A DNA stretch of 64,000 nt. Origin: Trueperaceae bacterium. Lineage in GTDB: Bacteria > Deinococcota > Deinococci > Deinococcales > Trueperaceae. Where the stretch lies: NCBI GenBank assembly GCA_036381595.1, contig DASVCN010000024.1, forward strand, positions 131,320 through 195,319, in the 5' to 3' direction. The notes under the pieces were generated by a model. That model did no database searches, had not been told where the DNA came from, and saw nothing but the letters and a program-made list of their open reading frames with translations. Both the position numbers and the translations under genes were made by a program. Numbering within the stretch: position 1 is the stretch's first letter; every line of letters starts with the position of its first letter. Shown in pieces: positions 1-6,835 of this stretch.

Positions 1-223
1 CGCCCGGGTCGAAGTCACCGGTGCCTACCGACCTGATGATGTCGACCATCTTGGCGCCGAAGGCCCGGAGCGGCGTCTCCATGCCGAACTCGGCGCCCTC
101 GGCGGGGGCGCTCAGGAGGAGCAGGTCGCTCTCGAGGGCGTTGTCGCACTCCGGGTTGACGGCGACCACGACGTCTCCGTACTCGGTCTTGACGAGATAG
201 CGCTGGGGGGTCTGGGAAGTCAA
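1..223 (-). CDS. Hypothetical protein, N-terminal part only
   Basis: The reading frame starts at a TTG preceded by a strong AGGAGG Shine-Dalgarno and runs off the left edge of the window, so only about 74 N-terminal residues are seen. They begin TSQTPQRYLVKTEYGDVVVA and continue with an acidic, soluble-looking stretch containing one Cys. I do not recognise the family and see no signal peptide or membrane segment. The gene is divergent from the cation/proton antiporter, with about 100 bp between them for both promoters. The ribosome site and clean frame make it convincing as a gene; its function is unknown. Confidence 0.6.
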   Translation of the reverse strand, partial: MTSQTPQRYLVKTEYGDVVVAVNPECDNALESDLLLLSAPAEGAEFGMETPLRAFGAKMVDIIRSVGTGDFDPG

Positions 224-331
224 GTTCTGTTCCTCCTGGGTTCGGGCTGCTGCCGCTTCGGCTACCGCAGCACCCGACTATAGCGAGTGGCCGAGTGCAT
301 GAGCGAGCGGGCCTGTGTCACACTTGAGCGC

Positions 332-2143
332 ATGGCGACGCTCTTCGAGAGCCACATCTCCCTGACCATCGCCGTGATCGTCGCCTTGGGAGGGGCCGCA
401 CAGTGGGTGGCGTGGCGCGCCAAGCTGCCGGCGATACTTCCACTCCTGACGATCGGTTTCGTCATCGGGCCGCTGCTGGGCTGGATCCGGCCCGACATGA
501 TGGTCCCCTCGGGACTCCTCTACCCGGCGATCTCGCTCGCGGTCGGGCTCATCCTCTTCGAGGGCGGGCTTACCCTGCGGATCCCCGAGGTGAAGGAGAT
601 CCGGACCGTGGTCATGCGACTGGTGACGATCGGCGCCCTGGTAACGTGGATCGGCGGCACACTGGCCGCCTACCTGCTCACCGACCTGTCTCTGCCGCTC
701 TCGTTCCTCTTCGGATCCCTCATCATCGTCACCGGCCCCACGGTCATCGGGCCGCTGCTGCGGATCGTACGTCCACAGGCGCGAGTAGCCAACGTCCTGA
801 GGTGGGAAGGCATCACCATCGACGTGCTCGGCGCGATGGTAGCCGTCCTGGTCTTCGAGTTCGTACTCATCGGCACAGCCAATGAAGCCCTGGGGCAAAC
901 GATCCTCCTCTTCCTGGAGTTCGTCCTCTTCGGCACCATCTGCGGAGTAGTGGGTGGATTCGCCCTCACCGCCCTGCTGCGGTTGCGGGCGATCCCCGAC
1001 TACCTGATCAACGTGGTCGCGCTGGGCGCGGTATTCCTGGTCTTCAGCGTCTCCAGCGCCCTGGGGCCCGAGTCGGGCCTGCTTGCCGTCGTGCTGATGG
1101 GGGTCATAGTCGGCAACAGCGGCGTCCCCAACATCCACGACCTGCTGTCGTTCAAGGAGGATCTCACGATCCTCTTCATCAACGTCCTGTTCATCGCCCT
1201 GGCCGCGAATATCGACCTGCCGGCGTTCGTAGGCGTGCTGACCCTCTCCGGCTTCTCGCTGCTTGCCGTGGTGATGCTGGTCCTGCGGCCCCTCGACGTC
1301 TTCGTCTCGACCTGGCGAACCGGCCTCCGGCGCAACGAGAAGATCTACCTCTCCTGGATCGGTCCCCGCGGCATCGTGGCCGCCTCGGTAAGCTCCCTGT
1401 TCGCCGCACGGCTCGAGGCGAGCGGTTTCGGCGGGGCCCAGACGCTCGTCTCACTCGTGTTCCTCGTGATCGTTGGCACGGTGCTCCTGAACAGCGTCAC
1501 CGCCAGACCGCTCGGCAGGCTGCTCGGGGTCGCCGACCCCGATCCGCAGGGGTTCCTGATCCTGGGCGCCCATTCGGCGGCCAGACGGATCGCGAAGCTC
1601 CTGCGTGAGTACGACGTGCCAGTCCTGTTGGCCGACACCAACTGGAGCAACGTGGCGGCGGCCCGGGGCGAGGGGCTCAACGCCTACTACGGCAGCCTCC
1701 TCTCCGATCGAAGCGACGACGAGGTGCGCCTGGGGGGGATCGGCCGGTTGCTGGCCCTCACCTCGAACGACGAGGCCAACGCCCTCACCGCCCTGAAGTA
1801 CGCGCGCGAGTTCGGCTCGCAGGACGTCTACCAGCTCGAGCCGAGTCGCGAGGCCTCGGAACGGAACCGCCTCGGGGGCGGGAGCCGTGCTCGGGTGCTC
1901 TTCTTCCGTGGGGTGCCGTACCGGGAGCTGAGCAGGCTGGTGGAGAACGGTCGCTTCGTGACTACGGAGGTCGACGAAGCCTTCGACTTCGACGAGTTGA
2001 GCCGGGAGTACGGCAGCGAGGTCCTACCGATGTTCGTCATCAACGGCAAGAAGGTGCGGGTGCTGGTCAACGACGGGCAGCCGCCTGAAGCAGGCAGCAC
2101 GGTGGTGTCACTGGCGCCCAAGGAAGCGGCAGCGGCGGCCTGA
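332..2143 (+). CDS. CPA1-type monovalent cation/proton antiporter with C-terminal Rossmann domain
   Basis: This is a polytopic inner-membrane protein of about 603 residues. Roughly the first 400 residues are hydrophobic helices with the NhaP/CPA1 look, including the conserved FEGGL segment and a GPRG segment near residue 350. From about residue 406 (GFLILGAHSAARRIA) a soluble NAD-binding, TrkA-N-like Rossmann domain follows, then a small C-terminal RCK-like tail. Such proteins exchange Na+ or K+ for H+, and the nucleotide-binding domain usually regulates transport. I chose the ATG at 332 because the protein there begins with the family N-terminus; a GTG at 287 and an ATG at 299 in the same frame are alternatives. 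A TATAGC -10-like hexamer lies at 279-284. It is followed, convergently, by the Crp-family gene. The ion cannot be told from sequence. Confidence 0.85.
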   Translation: MATLFESHISLTIAVIVALGGAAQWVAWRAKLPAILPLLTIGFVIGPLLGWIRPDMMVPSGLLYPAISLAVGLILFEGGLTLRIPEVKEIRTVVMRLVTIGALVTWIGGTLAAYLLTDLSLPLSFLFGSLIIVTGPTVIGPLLRIVRPQARVANVLRWEGITIDVLGAMVAVLVFEFVLIGTANEALGQTILLFLEFVLFGTICGVVGGFALTALLRLRAIPDYLINVVALGAVFLVFSVSSALGPESGLLAVVLMGVIVGNSGVPNIHDLLSFKEDLTILFINVLFIALAANIDLPAFVGVLTLSGFSLLAVVMLVLRPLDVFVSTWRTGLRRNEKIYLSWIGPRGIVAASVSSLFAARLEASGFGGAQTLVSLVFLVIVGTVLLNSVTARPLGRLLGVADPDPQGFLILGAHSAARRIAKLLREYDVPVLLADTNWSNVAAARGEGLNAYYGSLLSDRSDDEVRLGGIGRLLALTSNDEANALTALKYAREFGSQDVYQLEPSREASERNRLGGGSRARVLFFRGVPYRELSRLVENGRFVTTEVDEAFDFDELSREYGSEVLPMFVINGKKVRVLVNDGQPPEAGSTVVSLAPKEAAAAA

Positions 2144-2216
2144 GCGGCCGTCCGACCGGCGGGAAGCGGTCGCTCAGACGAGCCGCGACCGGTATAACCC
2201 CTATCCGGCTGAAGCC

Positions 2217-2918
2217 TCAGTCGCTCGCTTCGTCCAGGAACTGCTGCAGCTTCTCGGTGTTGACGGTGATCGGGGCGCGCCTGCGCCGGACCGCGCCGTA
2301 CTCGAGGAGCCGTGCTAAGCAGTGGCTAACCGTCTCGCGAGTGGCGCCGATCATCTTCGCCAGGTCCTGCTGGGTGAGGTTCAGATCTATGACCGTGCCG
2401 CGATCGCCGGGGGCGCCGAAATCCTGAGCGAGTCGCAGGAGCAGGTTGGCGAGGCGACCGGGAGCGTCGAACGCGCCTACCTCGGCCTGCCACTGCTGGG
2501 CCTGCCACAGCCTGGTGGACATCACCTGGATGAACTTCATCGCGATGTGCGGCTGCTGCGCCAGTAGCTTCTGGAAGTCGCTCTCGGGCATGACGATCAG
2601 GGTGGTGTCGACGACCGCTTCCGCCTGATTCGGACGCCGCTCCGAAGGAAGCAGCAACAGCTCGCCGAAGATGTCGTACTGGCCCAGCAGGCCCAGGATC
2701 ATCTCCTTGCCGTTGGGGAAGTACATGGAGATCTTCACCATGCCGTCGCGGATGAAGTAGAGCGCGTCGGCCGGATCCTCCATGTGATAGATGATCTCGC
2801 CGGCTGCGAACCGCTTGTAGGGCGTAATTCGTGAAAGCTGCTCGAGTTCCTCCTCGGACAGATCCTCGAACAGCTGCGTGTTCTTCAGGTGCCAGACCAG
2901 ACTCGGATACTCATGCAT
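2217..2918 (-). CDS. Crp/Fnr-family transcriptional regulator
   Basis: A cytoplasmic DNA-binding regulator of 233 residues, the normal size for the family. Residues about 15-135 form the cyclic-nucleotide-binding beta-barrel (FAAGEIIYHMEDPADALYFI, then GEL near the phosphate cassette). A winged helix-turn-helix follows at about 175-215, with recognition helix around GATRETVSHCLARL. There is no N-terminal cysteine cluster, so it is not an Fe-S Fnr sensor. Its ligand and regulon cannot be read from sequence; neighbours on both sides are cation/proton antiporters. The ATG lies 7 bases after a TACAAT -10 motif and has no Shine-Dalgarno, suggesting a leaderless mRNA. It is downstream of the Mrp operon on the same strand, with a 57-bp tandem repeat between them. 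Confidence 0.9.
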   Translation of the reverse strand: MHEYPSLVWHLKNTQLFEDLSEEELEQLSRITPYKRFAAGEIIYHMEDPADALYFIRDGMVKISMYFPNGKEMILGLLGQYDIFGELLLLPSERRPNQAEAVVDTTLIVMPESDFQKLLAQQPHIAMKFIQVMSTRLWQAQQWQAEVGAFDAPGRLANLLLRLAQDFGAPGDRGTVIDLNLTQQDLAKMIGATRETVSHCLARLLEYGAVRRRRAPITVNTEKLQQFLDEASD

Positions 2919-2925
2919 TTCGGGG

Positions 2926-2931
2926 ATTGTA
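2926..2931 (-). promoter_or_regulatory. -10 motif of leaderless promoter for the Crp-family gene
   Basis: TACAAT on the minus strand ends 7 bases before the ATG at 2918. This spacing puts the transcription start at or next to the start codon. No convincing -35 is seen; the repeat array begins just upstream. Confidence 0.55.
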
Positions 2932-2948
2932 CCTTATCAACGCATCGG

Positions 2949-3178
2949 ACGCGTACCGGCGTTCGGTCCCCGCCGCGGGCAGGGCCCTCCTCCGCCCCGC
3001 ACCCAGCACGTACCGGCGTCCCATCCTCGCCTCGTGAAGGGCCTTCGTCCGCCCCGCACCCGGCACGTACCGGCGTCCGATCCTCGCCGCGGGCAGGGCC
3101 TTCGTCCGCCCCGCACCCAGCACGTGCCGGGCGTCCCATCCTCGCCGCGGGCAGGGCCTTCCTCGCCAGCGCACCGAC
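2949..3178. repeat. 57-bp tandem repeat, four copies
   Basis: A unit anchored on GTACCGGCGT starts at about 2953, 3010, 3067 and 3124, a constant period of 57 bp. Each unit holds CCTCGCCGCGGGCAGGGCC followed by a CGTCCGCCCCGCACCCAGCAC-like end. The fourth copy has GTGCCGGG in place of GTACCGG and decays after TTCCTCG. Because 57 is divisible by 3, every frame through the array reads as a periodic pseudo-protein, but no frame has a credible start or family, so I take it as non-coding. It fills the gap between mnhG and the Crp gene. Confidence 0.85.
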
Positions 3179-3181
3179 CCG

Positions 3182-3616
3182 TTAGCCGGCATCTGCCTCT
3201 TTCGCCTCGGCCCTCATCGTGCCCAGTTCCTGCCATTCGTCGACGCTCGTCTCCTCGGAATGAGGACGCAGGCCGGCCAGGTATCCGGCCCGGGCGACCA
3301 TGTATCCGGAGAGCGGCGCGGTGAGGAAGAAGAAGGCGGCGATCAGCAGCACCCGTTCGGTTGCGCCCACCGAAGAGAAGATGGCCGCGGACCCGCCGAA
3401 GATGCCGATGCCGCCGAGGGTCACGAGTTTCGTGCTGGCGTGGAGCCGGGTGTAGAAGTCGGGGAAGCGGAGCATGCCCAGAGCCGCCGCGAGGATGAAG
3501 ACGGCGCCGAAAAGGATCAGGATCTCGGCGACGATGCTGCTGACGAGTGTAGCCTCCTGAGCCGCCTGGGCGGTACCGGCAAGCGCGGCCGCGAGGAGCA
3601 GGGCCGGGGACTTCAC
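3182..3616 (-). CDS. mnhG: Mrp/Mnh Na+/H+ antiporter subunit G
   Basis: Last gene of the Mrp operon and a small membrane subunit of the hetero-oligomeric Na+/H+ antiporter. It starts at a GTG that overlaps the TGA of mnhF (GTGA), which implies translational coupling. About 144 residues: an unusual N-terminal extension resembling a signal peptide (KSPALLLAAALAGTAQAAQ), then three hydrophobic segments with the family landmark LGMLRFPDFYTRLHASTK, and an acidic hydrophilic tail (ETSVDEWQELG). The extension makes it slightly longer than typical MrpG. The tandem repeat begins only a few bases after the stop. Confidence 0.9.
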   Translation of the reverse strand: MKSPALLLAAALAGTAQAAQEATLVSSIVAEILILFGAVFILAAALGMLRFPDFYTRLHASTKLVTLGGIGIFGGSAAIFSSVGATERVLLIAAFFFLTAPLSGYMVARAGYLAGLRPHSEETSVDEWQELGTMRAEAKEADAG

Positions 3617-3879
3617 CGCATCACCCTGCCGGTGAGCAGGTAGCGGCTCAGGGCCACGGTCGTGAGGAAACCCAGGATCGACACGACGAGGGCGGCGTCG
3701 AGGAATGCGGGCTGAGCGCTTCGCAGCGCCACTAGCACGATCAGCAGGGCGACGTTGACCCCCAGGAAGTCGAGCGCGACGATCCGGTCGCCAAGAGTGG
3801 GACCCCTCGAAGCGCGATAGACGGCGAAAACGATCGCGAGGGCGATACAAGCGAGGGCGATGTCTACGATCATTGACAA
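3613..3879 (-). CDS. mnhF: Mrp/Mnh Na+/H+ antiporter subunit F
   Basis: An 88-residue inner-membrane subunit of the Mrp antiporter with three hydrophobic helices, matching the usual MrpF size. It shows the family segment YRASRGPTLGDRIVALDFLG after the first helix, and its second and third helices surround AALVVSILGFLTTVALSRYL. It starts 3 bases after the end of mnhE and its stop overlaps the mnhG GTG. MrpF is required for antiport in characterised Mrp systems but carries no transport motif of its own. Confidence 0.93.
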   Translation of the reverse strand: MSMIVDIALACIALAIVFAVYRASRGPTLGDRIVALDFLGVNVALLIVLVALRSAQPAFLDAALVVSILGFLTTVALSRYLLTGRVMR

Positions 3880-3882
3880 CTC

Positions 3883-4353
3883 CTAGCGCATGAACCCGAG
3901 GATCAGGCTCTCGATGCGGACGACAGAATCGCGGGAGCGAGCCGGGTCGGCCTCTCCGATCGCGTGAGCGTACAGCGTGCGCCCATCTTGGCTCGTCCCC
4001 ATCGCCACCGTGCCCGGCAGCAGGGTGATGGTGGCGGCCAGGAGCGAGATAGCGGCGTCGCTCTCGACCCGCAGGGGTACGGCTATGACGTGAGGGTGGA
4101 AGCGCGGCTCACGGCTAACGGTGAGACGCGCGATGGTTACGCAGGCGACCACCAGTTCCGCGAGGAACGACACGACGAACCGGAGCACCCGCCAGAGCCG
4201 GCGGGGAAGCGAACTGGACCGTTCGCGCCTCACCAGCAGGAGCAGCAGCATGCCGAGCAGCGCGCCGACGAGCAGGTTGAAGGTGGTGAACTCGCCGTAG
4301 AGGAAGGCCCAGAGCAGCGACACGGCGACGACCACGAGTATCTCGGCCAACAT
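3883..4353 (-). CDS. mnhE: Mrp/Mnh Na+/H+ antiporter subunit E
   Basis: A 156-residue subunit with two or three N-terminal helices (residues about 1-75) and a cytoplasmic C-terminal half. Landmarks are the FTTFNLLVGALLG segment, PLRVESDAAISLLAATITLLPGT, and the Asp-rich DPARSRDSVVRIESLILGFMR end, all typical of MrpE. The stop of mnhD and the start of mnhE are directly adjacent. In other bacteria MrpE helps assembly and activity of the complex and may be partly dispensable. Confidence 0.93.
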   Translation of the reverse strand: MLAEILVVVAVSLLWAFLYGEFTTFNLLVGALLGMLLLLLVRRERSSSLPRRLWRVLRFVVSFLAELVVACVTIARLTVSREPRFHPHVIAVPLRVESDAAISLLAATITLLPGTVAMGTSQDGRTLYAHAIGEADPARSRDSVVRIESLILGFMR

Positions 4354-5877
4354 CTAGGGCACCTCCGGCGTGGGCGTCAGTACCGCCTGCAGGTAGGCCG
4401 AGTTGCTGCCCAGTTGATCCGCCACGAGTGAGGCCATCGAGTAGACGGGACCGCTGAACAGTGCCAGGGCGGCGAGGAGCACGATGGCCGTACCGGCGGT
4501 GTAACTCATCGCGCGCGGCAGCTTCACCCGGTGGACCGCGTCGGCCTCGCCCCAGAAGAAGTGGCGGAAGATCTCTACCCCGGCATAGAGGAGCAACAGG
4601 CCCGCGATGACGGCGACCGTAGCTACGAAGATGGCGGCGGTGCCCCCGACCGCGAGCAGCGACTCGATTATCGCGAACTTGCCGATGAAACCGCTCGTTG
4701 GCGGCATCCCGCTCAGGGCGAGCATTGCGAAGAAGTAGCCTCCCGCCAGCCACGGGTAGAGGCCCAGGTGACCGGACGAACGGAACCTGAGCCCTCCGAT
4801 GATCTCGGCCAGGGCGGCCACGAGGAAGAGGCTGAAGATGACGAGGACCGAGTTGACCATGTAGTAGAGGGCCGCCTCGAGGCCCGGGCGGCTGCCTATG
4901 AAGGCCCCGGCCAGCAGGTAACCGATGCTGGCGATGTTGGCGAAAGAGAAGACGTAGCGCCACCTGTGCCGAACTATCGTCCCGAGCGCGCCGAACAGCA
5001 GGGTGAACCCGGCGAGCACCAGGATGATCGACCGGAGTCCGGTCTCTTCCGGGAACATCAGCGTGAATATGCGGATCAGGGCGTAGACGCCGACCTTCGT
5101 CAGGAGCGCCGCGAAGAACGCGCTCACCGCCGCCGCCGGAACGGGATAGCTGTTGGGAAGCCAGAAGCCGAGCGGGAAGAGAGCGGCCTTGACGGAGAAC
5201 GCCAGCGCCAGCAGGGCGGCTATAGCCGTCACCCTCTGGTCGGGGCCGTGTTCCGCCAGCCGTTGGGCGATGTCGGCCATGTTCAGGGTGCCGAAGAGGC
5301 CGTACGCCATGCCCGCCGCCCCTACGAAGATCGCCGAAGCGAGCAGGTTGACCACCACGTAACGGAAGCCTTCGCGCAGCTGAGGCAACTCGCCGCCCAG
5401 AAGCAGGAGCGCGTAGGAGGCCACCAGCAGCACCTCGAAGGCCACGAAGAGGTTGAACAGGTCGCCGGTGAGGAACGACATGTGGACACCCATGAACAGG
5501 AACTGGAGCAGCGCCTGGGCGCCGTACGTCTCACGAGCCCGGTTGAGGAGTCCGCCCAGGGCGCGGTGCGGGGCGTGCTGCAGGCTCGAGCCGGCGAAGA
5601 CGACGGTGAGGAGTCCGGTCACTCCCGAGAGAACGATCATGACGGCCGCGAGCCCGTCGGCGACGAGCGTGATGCCGAACGGAGCTGGCCAGGAGCCCAT
5701 CTGGCTGACCAGCACCTCGCCACCGAGCACCCGGGTCAGGATCACCAGGTCGATCGCCAGCGTTACCAGCGATGCGGCGATCGAAACCAGGCTCCGGGAC
5801 CGGGCCGTGGGGAGGAGGAGCAGCACGACAGCAGCCAGCAGCGGGATCAGGATCGGCAGGGCGATGAAGTGATTCAT
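4354..5877 (-). CDS. mnhD: Mrp/Mnh Na+/H+ antiporter subunit D
   Basis: A 507-residue polytopic protein of the NuoM/MrpD proton-pumping family, with about 14 helices. The segment FMGVHMSFLTGDLFNLFVAFE holds the conserved Glu, and AFSVKAALFPLGFWLPNSYP holds the conserved Lys, that build the antiporter-like proton channel. The GMPPTSGFIGKF motif near residue 400 is also family-typical. MrpD pairs with MrpA as one of the two ion-translocating units. The ATG overlaps the mnhC stop (ATGA), indicating coupled translation. Length and motifs are complete. Confidence 0.95.
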   Translation of the reverse strand: MNHFIALPILIPLLAAVVLLLLPTARSRSLVSIAASLVTLAIDLVILTRVLGGEVLVSQMGSWPAPFGITLVADGLAAVMIVLSGVTGLLTVVFAGSSLQHAPHRALGGLLNRARETYGAQALLQFLFMGVHMSFLTGDLFNLFVAFEVLLVASYALLLLGGELPQLREGFRYVVVNLLASAIFVGAAGMAYGLFGTLNMADIAQRLAEHGPDQRVTAIAALLALAFSVKAALFPLGFWLPNSYPVPAAAVSAFFAALLTKVGVYALIRIFTLMFPEETGLRSIILVLAGFTLLFGALGTIVRHRWRYVFSFANIASIGYLLAGAFIGSRPGLEAALYYMVNSVLVIFSLFLVAALAEIIGGLRFRSSGHLGLYPWLAGGYFFAMLALSGMPPTSGFIGKFAIIESLLAVGGTAAIFVATVAVIAGLLLLYAGVEIFRHFFWGEADAVHRVKLPRAMSYTAGTAIVLLAALALFSGPVYSMASLVADQLGSNSAYLQAVLTPTPEVP

Positions 5878-6359
5878 CTTTGGCCCCCGTTGGCCTCTTC
5901 TTCGCCCACGGTCGCCTCACGCTCCCGATAGCCTGCTTCGACCATCGCCCGGTCGCTGTGGCTACCCCGCTCCGGCGATACCGAAGGCTGCTCCGGGTCG
6001 GCGTAGACGACCGGAGGTTCGAGCGGATCCGGCCTTTCCACCAGCTCCTGCACGTGGTCCGTCCCGGTCATCTGGTAAGCGCGCGTGGCGAGCACGAGCA
6101 GCAGTGCGGTCGTACCGAAACCGATGACGATCGCGGTGAGGATGAGCGCCTGCGGCAGCGGGTCGACGTGCGGCCCGGCGACGTTCAACAGGGGTGGGCT
6201 CGCCTGCCCCACCCCTGCGCCGGCTACGAGGATGCTCAGGTTCACCCCGTAGGAGATGAGACTCAAACCGACGATCAGCCTGATGAGCGCCCGCGAGAGC
6301 AGGAGGAAGACGCCCGTGCCGATGAGCAGGGCCGCCAGCAACGGGATCAGTAGCTCCAC
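5874..6359 (-). CDS. mnhC: Mrp/Mnh Na+/H+ antiporter subunit C
   Basis: A NuoK-like small subunit with three transmembrane helices in its first 115 residues. Typical parts are LIRLIVGLSLISYGVNLSI in the second helix and DPLPQALILTAIVIGFGTTALLLVLA in the third. The protein is 161 residues because of a hydrophilic C-terminal tail of about 45 residues rich in Pro, Glu and Arg, somewhat longer than common MrpC. Its start overlaps the mnhB frame by 13 bases and its stop overlaps the mnhD start. Confidence 0.93.
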   Translation of the reverse strand: MELLIPLLAALLIGTGVFLLLSRALIRLIVGLSLISYGVNLSILVAGAGVGQASPPLLNVAGPHVDPLPQALILTAIVIGFGTTALLLVLATRAYQMTGTDHVQELVERPDPLEPPVVYADPEQPSVSPERGSHSDRAMVEAGYREREATVGEEEANGGQR

Positions 6360-6835
6360 GGATCCGCCTCCCGCTTCCCGGCCCGCTGCTCATCGGGCCG
6401 GTCTAGTCCTATCGGAGCGGGCCCGCGGTCTTCCGCGAGCAGGTCGATGATGGTGAGCGTGGTGCCTACCACCACCAGGAACACGCCGGCGTCGAAGAGC
6501 ACCGCGCTCGCCCATTCGAACTCGCCGATGAGGGGCCAGTCGAGGTGGCCGTGGGCGCTCGTGAGGAATCCGTGGCCGGCCAGCAACGGGACCAGACCGG
6601 TGAGGGCGGCCAGCGCCAGTCCGATCGCGACCAGACGCATCGGCGCGACCGTGAGCAGCCTGCTCCCCCCGGACATGCGGGCGAGCAGGGCGGCCACGGC
6701 GATGATGAGGCCGGCGATGAAACCGCCTCCGGGAGCGTTGTGCCCGCGGAGGAAGAAGTGCAGGCCGATGACCACCAGTGCCAGCACTATCGGGGTGCTG
6801 AGGGTGCGGAAGAAGATGTCGGGGAAGCGGTTCAC
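6347..6835 (-). CDS. mnhB: Mrp/Mnh Na+/H+ antiporter subunit B
   Basis: A 162-residue membrane subunit with four predicted helices and the MrpB hallmark LHFFLRGHNAPGGGFIAGLI near residue 25, followed by a C-terminal helix pair (GVFLVVVGTTLTIIDLLAEDRG). The ATG lies inside the last bases of mnhA (ATGA overlap) and its 3' end overlaps mnhC. Complete and of normal length. Confidence 0.94.
   Translation of the reverse strand: MNRFPDIFFRTLSTPIVLALVVIGLHFFLRGHNAPGGGFIAGLIIAVAALLARMSGGSRLLTVAPMRLVAIGLALAALTGLVPLLAGHGFLTSAHGHLDWPLIGEFEWASAVLFDAGVFLVVVGTTLTIIDLLAEDRGPAPIGLDRPDEQRAGKREADPWSY

Noticed and set aside
2885..3236. Periodic ORFs through the 57-bp repeat (Arg/Pro/Gly-rich)
   Set aside because: Periodicity is due to the repeat length being a multiple of three. 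Several frames are open at once and none has a ribosome site or a convincing start.
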